From Ignavibacteria bacterium UBA4661 (GTDB lineage: Bacteria > Bacteroidota > Ignavibacteria > Kapaibacteriales > UBA4661): 7,918 nt of DNA. The stretch covers positions 13,128 to 21,045 of the forward strand of contig DHLT01000032.1 of assembly GCA_002405405.1 (NCBI GenBank), read 5' to 3'. Positions within the stretch are counted from its first letter, which is position 1, and each line of letters opens with the position of its first letter. The notes below the pieces were generated by a model. The model was not told the origin of the DNA. It saw only the letters and a list, made by a program, of their open reading frames with translations, and did not search any database. A program made the translations under genes and the position numbers. Positions 1-5,429 of the stretch are shown piece after piece.

Positions 1-152
1 GTCATTGCGAGCCGTTCGCTGAGCTTGCGATGCACTGAGCTTGCCGAAGTGTCGAAGCGCGGCGTGGCAATCTCTCACAGAGTAGTTTTTTGAGATTGCC
101 GCGCTTTGCTTTACATCCCGGCGAGCTCGATGTACGCTTCGCTCGCAATGAC
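1..152. repeat. Nested inverted-repeat element (GTCATTGCGAGC-bounded intergenic repeat)
   Basis: The outer arms are perfect 12-bp inverted repeats, GTCATTGCGAGC at 1-12 and its complement at 141-152. An inner hairpin pairs 62-74 with 92-104 (13 bp, one G-T type mismatch) around a 17-nt loop. The left half also holds a direct repeat, CTGAGCTTGC, at 19-28 and 35-44. Elements with GTCATTGCGAG ends and CACTGAGCTTGCCGAAG-type cores are widespread non-coding interspersed repeats in several bacterial phyla. I see no transposase, so it is probably a non-autonomous MITE- or REP-like unit. It lies 31 bp beyond the last gene of the left cluster, where its stem-loop could also act in RNA 3'-end formation or protection. 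The element starts exactly at the window edge, so its left flank is not visible. Short open frames across it look like chance. Confidence 0.8.
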
Positions 153-183
153 GAACAGTTGATTTTTGTTCTCACGCAACCCC

Positions 184-543
184 TCACCACGCCAACCAAA
201 GCGCGAGATAATGCCACACCCACAATGTGCCATATCCGCAAAGACCAAGGCAGCCCATCAACGTGTGATTGTGCCGATACGGTGTAGTACGTGGCATAAG
301 AACTAGCGCAACAATAGTCGGTAGAAAGAGCAGTGTTTGCGCGATTGCATAGTGAGCATTCACCCATAACTCGACTAATACCAACACACTGGTTATACAC
401 GAAACACCATAAGCAACATGGTGAAGTTTACCAAAGCGTCGGTGGGTAAAAAATGCTACAATGCCAAGGCACAAAGTGGCAAGGTAAGCACTCGTGCCGA
501 GGAGTAAAATGGCGTAGTGGTGAAGGAAAAAATGATGGCTCAT
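184..543 (-). CDS. Small His-rich polytopic membrane protein, function unknown
   Basis: This encodes 119 residues starting at the ATG at 541-543. An in-frame ATG further upstream would run deep into the preceding TM2 gene, whose stop lies 25 bp before this start, so the shorter form is preferred. Four hydrophobic stretches at roughly residues 10-32, 43-62, 66-84 and 96-118 predict an inner-membrane protein with four helices. Eleven histidines are present, including HH pairs at 3-4, 8-9 and 41-42, with others at 34, 64, 91, 93 and 111. Many sit at helix ends. I do not recognise the family. The histidines would suit haem or metal binding, but no standard cytochrome or transporter motif is evident. 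It is probably co-transcribed with the TM2 gene. The open frame, hydrophobic pattern and tight spacing support a real gene; the function is open. Confidence 0.65.
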   Translation of the reverse strand: MSHHFFLHHYAILLLGTSAYLATLCLGIVAFFTHRRFGKLHHVAYGVSCITSVLVLVELWVNAHYAIAQTLLFLPTIVALVLMPRTTPYRHNHTLMGCLGLCGYGTLWVWHYLALWLAW

Positions 544-568
544 GATATCAGGCTCCGCATTGAGAATA

Positions 569-1168
569 TCAGTGAGCCATAAAATCACGAAAATGATATT
601 CAATGCGCCCGTCTTCAGTAAGTTCTGTTCGGCAAATCCCACGCACAGATAATTCATTGAGAATAGTTTCTGCTTCGGCAATTGAGAGACCTGATTCTAA
701 TGCCATGACGGTTACCGTGACGATTCCTTTCGACTTACGAGCTACTTCGAGTGCAAGTCGTTCAGGATTGGGCACCGCCGTATAGCTGCTATTTCCCATC
801 GACAAGATGCCGATCTGTCCGGCGATTTTCAGAGCCAATTCCTGATTGACTTCGCGTGCCATGCGCCCTGCACGAAACATATCACGTATCCAGCCGACCA
901 TAAGCAAGCCACCGGTGAAGAAGTACGCAACCCCCATGCCTGTCTGACCCAAATAAAAACGATGCAAACCATACACTCCTCCGAATACTGCCAGCAAGGT
1001 CGCAATGAGTGGTTTTTTGCGATTTTCTTGGTACGCATAAAGAAACTCTTCTTTTTGTGCAGGTGTCATATTGGCAATCAAGCCATGCACTGTATAGAGT
1101 TCGCTTCCTTCGAGGGAAGCAAAGAGTTCTTGTTGGAGATTTTGGAGATGTTGAAGTTTGTTTGACAT
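569..1168 (-). CDS. TM2-domain membrane protein with C-terminal winged-helix-like domain
   Basis: This encodes 199 residues starting at the ATG at 1166-1168. An upstream in-frame ATG at 1249 would add an unrelated 27-residue leader and is not favoured. Residues 1-50 are polar and probably helical, including a QxxLxxLQQEL segment and a segment resembling the MTPAQKEEF type often seen before TM2 domains. Residues about 52-98 form the TM2 domain: two membrane helices with the conserved GLHRFYLGQ turn at 67-75 and a WIRDMF end. Residues about 134-195 look like a winged helix: an N-terminal helix with AxEVARKSKG, a T-V-x-V-x-A-L-E-S-G-L-S helix, an EAExILNEL recognition-type helix and a wing running into YHFRDF. 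This arrangement suggests a membrane-anchored regulator or scaffold. TM2 itself has no defined biochemical role. The domain call is firm; the winged helix is inferred by eye. Confidence 0.85.
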   Translation of the reverse strand: MSNKLQHLQNLQQELFASLEGSELYTVHGLIANMTPAQKEEFLYAYQENRKKPLIATLLAVFGGVYGLHRFYLGQTGMGVAYFFTGGLLMVGWIRDMFRAGRMAREVNQELALKIAGQIGILSMGNSSYTAVPNPERLALEVARKSKGIVTVTVMALESGLSIAEAETILNELSVRGICRTELTEDGRIEYHFRDFMAH

Positions 1169-1246
1169 GAAAGATTGAAAGGCAAAATGTGCTAAGGAAT
1201 GCAAAGTGGTTAAATAGACAACACTACGCACGAGGAATGGGATGTG

Positions 1247-1277
1247 CAAATGTACACAAAATGCAAATCCAGAGAAA
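1247..1277 (-). promoter_or_regulatory. Possible Bacteroidota-type promoter for the TM2 gene
   Basis: Read on the minus strand, TACATTTG (1247-1254) matches the Bacteroidota -7 consensus TAnnTTTG. A TTTC (1274-1277) lies 19 bp upstream, where the -33 TTTG-like element would be expected. It would place the transcript start about 70 bp before the TM2 start codon. The -33 match is imperfect and the motif is short, so this is tentative. Confidence 0.3.
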
Positions 1278-1304
1278 CCTCATGCGTATGGGTAGTACAC
1301 TACA

Positions 1305-1721
1305 TTAAAAGCGATAGCCAATACCTGCTGTTACATGAAGATTGCGTCCCAATATATATATCGGTGTGGCAATGATAAATTTGCCGATATGGACTTGCGG
1401 ACCAAAGCCAAGGGCAGTTGAAAGAGAGTATTTATCGAGCAAAGGTAGGTCATTCTCACGAAAATTTATCCGTAATGATGGTAGAACACCGACAACAATG
1501 CGGAAGTTTGATTGCTTCCAATCGAAGGTAATACCCGGTCCTCCAAAGTTAAGAAAAGCATTATACTGATTGGCACTGGCAATAACTGATCCGCCGACCG
1601 TAAAATCGGTGGTTTGGGCTAAGGAGGAGTGTGGAGAGAATATCGCACCCATCATGAACAGTGTAAGAACCATCAAGCGGATTTTCGTAGCGTACGAAAC
1701 AAAGGAAAAACGACGGAGCAT
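1305..1721 (-). CDS. Small exported beta-barrel-like outer membrane protein, hypothetical
   Basis: This encodes 138 residues from the ATG at 1719-1721. The N-terminus is a Sec signal peptide: Arg/Lys-containing n-region (residues 1-15), hydrophobic core LMVLTLFMMGAIF, and a likely cleavage after SLAQ at residue 36. A later in-frame ATG at residue 17 would remove the basic n-region, so the first start is kept. The mature part, about 102 residues, alternates polar and hydrophobic residues in strand-like segments (about 40-50, 62-78, 94-104, 108-118, 126-138). It has a GGPGITFDW turn and ends GIGYRF, the terminal aromatic expected of an outer membrane barrel. It is short for an eight-stranded barrel. 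I know no function for it. It is separated from both neighbours by over 120 bp, so it is probably its own unit. Confidence 0.75.
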   Translation of the reverse strand: MLRRFSFVSYATKIRLMVLTLFMMGAIFSPHSSLAQTTDFTVGGSVIASANQYNAFLNFGGPGITFDWKQSNFRIVVGVLPSLRINFRENDLPLLDKYSLSTALGFGPQVHIGKFIIATPIYILGRNLHVTAGIGYRF

Positions 1722-1751
1722 AGCGCAAAGAGAAAAGTGTGGAGAAGAGGA

Positions 1752-1765
1752 ATTGTACGTACAAT
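1752..1765. promoter_or_regulatory. Perfect 14-bp palindrome, candidate operator
   Basis: ATTGTACGTACAAT is a perfect dyad located 31-44 bp upstream of the start codon of the small outer-membrane-like protein, in the 128-bp gap after the ATL gene. The position suits an operator overlapping a promoter or 5' leader. It has no loop and no T-tract, so it is not an intrinsic terminator. Binding by a dimeric regulator is inferred only from symmetry and place. Confidence 0.35.
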
Positions 1766-1849
1766 AAAATACACGGCTTGCTCAAGATAGATAACAAGGA
1801 AATAGTATCAAAGCCAATAATCGTCTTGGGGCAAAAACTAGACTCAAGG

Positions 1850-2254
1850 TTATATGGGATAATCAATATCTTCTACATGAGGAATCCATAGGTGCTTTGT
1901 CAAATTTACTGCATCGCCAATGAATTCTATACCTTCTGCTTCAAGGAGTTCTCGCATAAGGGTTGGTGTGGCAAAATGCATTTTCCCGGTCAGTTCGCCA
2001 TTCCGATTGATAACGCGATGAGCAGGAACATCCATTAGGGTATGTGCAGAGTTCATTGCCCAGCCGACAATGCGCGCCGAACGCCTTGCTCCTAATGCTT
2101 CGGCAATGTGGCCATAGGTGGTCACAGATCCCATCGGAATTCGCCGTACAACAGCATATACACGTTCGAAGAAATCATCGTGCTTATGAGGCTGAGTTGG
2201 GAGGATTGTTTTTGTTGGCTGGTTCAGTATTGTTTTCTTGAGCTTGTGTGGCAT
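1850..2254 (-). CDS. Alkyltransferase-like (ATL) protein, catalytic Cys replaced by Ala
   Basis: This encodes 134 residues. The fold is that of the MGMT/Ogt C-terminal DNA-binding domain: FFERVYAVVRRIP (28-40), VTTYGHIA with the base-flipping-region Tyr47, the recognition helix segment ARIVGWAMN with the probable arginine finger Arg61, and PAHRVINRNG at 77-86. Active methyltransferases have PCHR. Here the nucleophilic Cys is Ala78, encoded GCT, two base changes from a Cys codon, so this is not a simple read error. Known ATL proteins bind O6-alkylguanine without removing the alkyl group and direct it to nucleotide excision repair. A C-terminal LWIP segment resembles other ATLs. The N-terminal 24 residues are extra to the family core. 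The only ATG fitting the fold lies inside the glycosyltransferase gene, giving a 71-bp overlap and suggesting translational coupling. Confidence 0.9.
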   Translation of the reverse strand: MPHKLKKTILNQPTKTILPTQPHKHDDFFERVYAVVRRIPMGSVTTYGHIAEALGARRSARIVGWAMNSAHTLMDVPAHRVINRNGELTGKMHFATPTLMRELLEAEGIEFIGDAVNLTKHLWIPHVEDIDYPI

Positions 2255-3014
2255 AATTCATCTCCCACAAAAAAGCATATTTCAAAAAAAAATAGAGAAT
2301 CGCACTCATAGCAATAATTAAGCCGCGTGTGCCATCAAGAAATCCGCGCTCAAGGATATAGCGGCGGACGAAGCCGGCTAACGGATTCAGCACAAAATTA
2401 TACCATTGTACTTTTTTACCTCGAGCATAGTTCAGTTCTGCACCAAGTCGCGCATAATGTATGGTCTTACGAAAATGTTCGGCAATGTTAGGATATGAAT
2501 AATGCCAAATATCACCTGTAAGACTACCCACATCACCAGAAAAGACGAGTTTTTCATGCACAACATCAGATGTCCAGTGGGGTTGGGCAGATCGGTGAAC
2601 AAGTCGTATATGCCAGTCGGGCTGCCATACATGATTGAGAAACTTCCCGGCATAGAATGTTCGCATATTAATGCGATAAGCAGGATGCCGAAGAGGGGCT
2701 GAAAGTGCAGTACGGATTGAAGAACACAATGCCGGAGAGACAACCTCATCGCAATCCAAAAAGAGTATCCACTCTTGTGTGCATTTTTCTAAAAGTGATT
2801 GCTTTTGTTTGCCGTACCCCTTCCAATCTTCTTCATAAACCTGTGCTCCATATTCTTCTGCAATAGAGCGCGTTGCATCAGTAGAGTGTGAATCAACGAC
2901 AATAATCTCAGAAGCAATGCTTTCTACTGCACGAAGTGTTGAGCCAATACGGTGCGCTTCATTGTATGCAATCAATGCTACCGAAAGTGGAAGTCGAGCA
3001 TTCGTGTTGTTCAT
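2184..3014 (-). CDS. Family 2 glycosyltransferase, WaaE-like (LPS core/surface glycan)
   Basis: This encodes 276 residues. A GT-A fold opens with LSVALIAYNEAHRIGSTL (10-27), followed by the nucleotide-sugar binding segment EIIVVDSHSTDAT (36-48). The metal-binding DXD-type motif LDCDE is at 86-90, then a conserved WQPDWHIRLVHR block (130-141) and the VVHE acceptor/catalytic-region motif at 151-154. Near residues 229-250 a hydrophobic helix (GLIIAMSAILYFFLKYAFLW) follows the FLDGTRG signature and probably seats the enzyme on the inner membrane. The pattern matches the WaaE/KdtX beta-1,4-glucosyltransferase-like subgroup, which adds a sugar to LPS core. Donor and acceptor cannot be told from sequence. 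The last ~22 residues are polar, Asn/Pro-rich and low complexity, and are where the ATL gene overlaps. The start is 8 bp beyond the stop of the upstream flavoprotein gene. Confidence 0.9.
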   Translation of the reverse strand: MNNTNARLPLSVALIAYNEAHRIGSTLRAVESIASEIIVVDSHSTDATRSIAEEYGAQVYEEDWKGYGKQKQSLLEKCTQEWILFLDCDEVVSPALCSSIRTALSAPLRHPAYRINMRTFYAGKFLNHVWQPDWHIRLVHRSAQPHWTSDVVHEKLVFSGDVGSLTGDIWHYSYPNIAEHFRKTIHYARLGAELNYARGKKVQWYNFVLNPLAGFVRRYILERGFLDGTRGLIIAMSAILYFFLKYAFLWEMNYATQAQENNTEPANKNNPPNSAS

Positions 3015-3022
3015 GATGATCG

Positions 3023-3619
3023 TTATCGATAAAGATTGCTTGCCATGGTATGCACTTTCTCAAGGATACTGGTGCGCTCTTCGGTTGTGAGAGAGGTCGT
3101 TGAGAAAAGTGTTTCAAAATGACGTGTACGAATACCGCAGAATTCTAATGTTCCTTCGCGAAGTGGTCGCTCAATAACATCATGAATATTCAATTCGTCA
3201 TGGAATTCCTTAGAATTTCCTGCTGTTTGAAAGACAATTGATTGTAAATGTGTGAGTAGTCCTTTGCCTTTTTCAAAAGCAAAGCCATACTGTAATGTGC
3301 GGTCGCACCAACCTTTGACAATTGCCGGTATAGACCACCACCACACTGGGTGAAACATGACTATGATGTCTGATCGCATGAGGTCTGCTTGTTCTCGGGC
3401 AATATCGTCCGCCATGTCGCCTTGAAAACGTTTAGCAAGATCATTGTGCGTTAACTCCGATGACCATATACCTGACTCTACCATCTCGTACAAGTTCTTT
3501 AAGAGTACCGTATGACCTTTACGTTGTGCAGTTTCAACGAAAGTAGTACAAAGTTCTGCAGTGAAACTTTGTGGATCATCATGAGATTGAGGGTGTCCGT
3601 AGAGAACATACAGTGTCAT
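3023..3619 (-). CDS. NAD(P)H-quinone oxidoreductase-like flavoprotein (flavodoxin-like fold, NQO1/MdaB/KefF family)
   Basis: This encodes 198 residues from the ATG at 3617-3619. The family begins right at MTLYVLYGHPQS, so this start is preferred over an in-frame ATG at 3667 that would add 16 residues and overlap the preceding gene by 23 bp. The phosphate-binding GHPQSHDDPQSF loop is at residues 8-19. The central block FHPVWWWSIPAIVKGWCDRT at 89-108 is the flavin-binding signature of the family, followed by YGFAF and a QTAGN turn at 131-135. Such cytosolic enzymes use FAD or FMN to carry out two-electron reduction of quinones or related electrophiles, or act as ancillary subunits of K+ efflux systems. 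No KefB/KefC-type gene is present here, so the quinone/electrophile detoxification role is more likely. It is the third gene of the M20-to-ATL run. Confidence 0.92.
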   Translation of the reverse strand: MTLYVLYGHPQSHDDPQSFTAELCTTFVETAQRKGHTVLLKNLYEMVESGIWSSELTHNDLAKRFQGDMADDIAREQADLMRSDIIVMFHPVWWWSIPAIVKGWCDRTLQYGFAFEKGKGLLTHLQSIVFQTAGNSKEFHDELNIHDVIERPLREGTLEFCGIRTRHFETLFSTTSLTTEERTSILEKVHTMASNLYR

Positions 3620-3644
3620 ACAACAAGAGAAAAATGCCAGAAAT

Positions 3645-4034
3645 TTAGTTGCTTCGTGCACCCTCACGAATCCATGTTTTCATGCCGTCGATATGGTTGC
3701 TGGTAATGCTCGCCTGAAAACTTGGAGGATGGGGGATACTGCCATCCATAACAAGTGTGAGTGTACTCTGTTGTGGGCGACCTGAAAGCACTAAGCCCGC
3801 TGTTGAAAGTATGTCGGTATAGCTTGATAGTCGAATATTACGTGCTGGAGCAGTACCATGGCATCCACTGAAATTACATGATACATTCATTAATGGCAGG
3901 ACATGTTGTCCGAAGCTAACATTTGACTCCGGAAAAACAATTTGACGGGGATCGGTTATAACACCATCTGCGCACGAACTAAGCCATGCACAGGAAGCAA
4001 CAATTAGCACTACACGAAGAAATACTATCATCAT
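3645..4034 (-). CDS. Exported lipoprotein with CX4CH cytochrome-c-type domain
   Basis: This encodes 129 residues. A signal peptide (residues 1-20) ends in the lipobox LSSC with Cys21 as the likely lipidated residue; an alternative Cys15 is less well placed. The mature part carries SCNFSGCHG, giving Cys53, Cys58 and His59 in a CX4CH haem motif instead of the usual CXXCH. The downstream pattern (IRLSSYTDIL, SGRPQQSTL, then HIDGMKTWIREGA) matches the short cytochrome-c-like domains common in Planctomycetes and Bacteroidota lipoproteins. Those usually have a Met-Pro-Pro motif as distal ligand. Here the equivalent is IPHPP, so His102 may replace Met; Met96 is another option. It is probably an envelope electron-transfer protein, but haem attachment is not shown by sequence alone. 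The start lies 9 bp after the amidohydrolase stop; ATGATG offers two adjacent starts. Confidence 0.85.
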   Translation of the reverse strand: MMIVFLRVVLIVASCAWLSSCADGVITDPRQIVFPESNVSFGQHVLPLMNVSCNFSGCHGTAPARNIRLSSYTDILSTAGLVLSGRPQQSTLTLVMDGSIPHPPSFQASITSNHIDGMKTWIREGARSN

Positions 4035-4043
4035 ACGACCTAT

Positions 4044-5366
4044 TTATTTTTTCGCATTGCGTGTCATGTATTCAACAGCCAAACCCCCCATACTACGGAC
4101 ACCGGTTATTAGAGTAGATTCATCAACATAGAAAAATGGCGAATGGTTAGATGCGGCATTATTATCGACCGGTGTTGAAGCGCAAAGAAAGAAGAAAAAG
4201 CCCGGAATAACACGTTGGTAAAATGAAAAGTCTTCTGCGCCGGTTGTTTTTTGACCAACACCGACATTATCTTTACCTGCGATTGCTTGCAAGGTTTGGA
4301 CGGAGAATTCCGTTAAAGCGGGGTTGTTATTGGTTACCGGGTACTGACGGCGAATTTTCACATCGGCACTTGCCCCGCTACTTTTTGCAATGAGTTCGGC
4401 AGTATTTTTAATGCGAGTGTGAATGCTGTTTTGCATAGCATCATCAAAGGTGCGAATAGTGCCCCACAATTCTACTTTGTCAGGAATGATATTACCTCGC
4501 ACACCACCATGGATCGAGCCAATCGTAATCACAGCAGGTTCTTTGGTTAGATCGGATTGCCGACTGATAATCGTTTGTAGTCCTTGAATGATCTGTGAGG
4601 ATGCAACAATCGGATCAACACCACCCCACGGACGGGCACCATGGGTCTGTTTACCACGAACGGTGATCTTTAATTCATCGACTGCTGCCATGAGCGGGCC
4701 TGAGCGATATGAAATTTTTCCTGCTTCCAAGCCGGCTGAGACATGGGTGCCGAAAATAACTTCAGGTTTAGGGTTTTCTAAAACACCTTGTTTGACCATG
4801 AGTTCTGCTCCACCTTCTTCGCCTTCAGGAGTTCCTTCTTCTGCCGGTTGGAAAATGAACTTTACAGTACCCGGAATATCTGCTTTCATGCCTGCGAGAA
4901 TCTCTGCAACGCCCATAAGCATTGCAACATGTGTGTCATGTCCGCAAGCGTGCATGACACCGACTTCCATATTGTTGAATTGTGTTTTGACTTTTGAGCG
5001 AAACGCAAGATCATTGTCTTCAACAACGGGAAGAGCATCCATGTCAGCACGAAGCGCAACAACAGGTCCGGGCTTGCCACCCTTGAGAATGCCAACAACA
5101 CCATGTACAGCTACGCCTGTTTGTACCTCAATCCCGAGCTTTCGTAGATGTTCTGCCACCAATGCTGCGGTACGTTTTTCTTGATTGGAGAGTTCAGGAA
5201 ATTCATGAATATCACGTCTCCATGCAACGACCTTCGATTCGATTTCTTTCGCTTTGCTGTCGATACGTGCTTGCAGGGGGGAGAGTTTGGAAGATTGTGC
5301 GCTCGTGGCACTCGGTATAAAGAGTATGGTGCACCATACAGTAGCAACAACAAGAATACGATACAT
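4044..5366 (-). CDS. Exported M20 family amidohydrolase (HipO/ILR1-like)
   Basis: This encodes 440 residues from the ATG at 5364-5366, which opens a normal signal peptide (MYRILVVATVWCTILFIP, cleavage near SATSA-Q at residue 23). An in-frame ATG 17 codons upstream would give an unusual leader and is not used. The zinc-binding pattern of the M20D group is complete: Cys141 and His143 in HACGHDTH, Glu176-Glu177 in QPAEEG, His208 in GTHVSAGL and His408 in SNHSPFF. The dimerisation domain spans about residues 220-335 and includes KQTHGARPW with His242. Family members hydrolyse the amide bond of N-acyl, hippuryl or indole-acetyl amino acids, and some are peptidases or deacetylases. Export from the cytoplasm points to scavenging of peptides or acylated amino acids. 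It heads the five-gene run, 63 bp after the previous stop, so a promoter may lie in that gap. Confidence 0.93.
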   Translation of the reverse strand: MYRILVVATVWCTILFIPSATSAQSSKLSPLQARIDSKAKEIESKVVAWRRDIHEFPELSNQEKRTAALVAEHLRKLGIEVQTGVAVHGVVGILKGGKPGPVVALRADMDALPVVEDNDLAFRSKVKTQFNNMEVGVMHACGHDTHVAMLMGVAEILAGMKADIPGTVKFIFQPAEEGTPEGEEGGAELMVKQGVLENPKPEVIFGTHVSAGLEAGKISYRSGPLMAAVDELKITVRGKQTHGARPWGGVDPIVASSQIIQGLQTIISRQSDLTKEPAVITIGSIHGGVRGNIIPDKVELWGTIRTFDDAMQNSIHTRIKNTAELIAKSSGASADVKIRRQYPVTNNNPALTEFSVQTLQAIAGKDNVGVGQKTTGAEDFSFYQRVIPGFFFFLCASTPVDNNAASNHSPFFYVDESTLITGVRSMGGLAVEYMTRNAKK

Positions 5367-5429
5367 AAGAGTAATAGAAATGTTGATAGGAAAAAATAAA
5401 AACAACGAAATCAGCAATAAAGAGGTGTG

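Noticed and set aside
2..400. A 132-codon minus-strand open frame running through the left repeat
   Set aside because: It crosses the repeat element and the His-rich membrane gene in another frame, and its product has no coherent hydrophobic or domain pattern.
1241..1270. Near-palindromic and repeated TGCAAAT sequences (tgtgcaaatgtacaca)
   Set aside because: The dyad matches only in short outer arms and the sequence overlaps the possible promoter, so it does not stand as a separate operator.
1780..1849. A terminator after the ATL gene
   Set aside because: No stem followed by a T-tract is visible on the minus strand in this stretch, so the operon end is not marked.
3620..3667. Longer N-terminus for the flavoprotein from the ATG at 3667
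   Set aside because: The added 16 residues precede the conserved beta-strand start of the flavodoxin fold and would overlap the lipoprotein gene; the ATG at 3619 fits the family.
4588..5184. A 198-codon open frame on the plus strand
   Set aside because: It lies wholly antisense to the M20 amidohydrolase, whose zinc ligands and motifs are intact, and its translation is Ser/Thr/Pro-rich with no recognisable domain.
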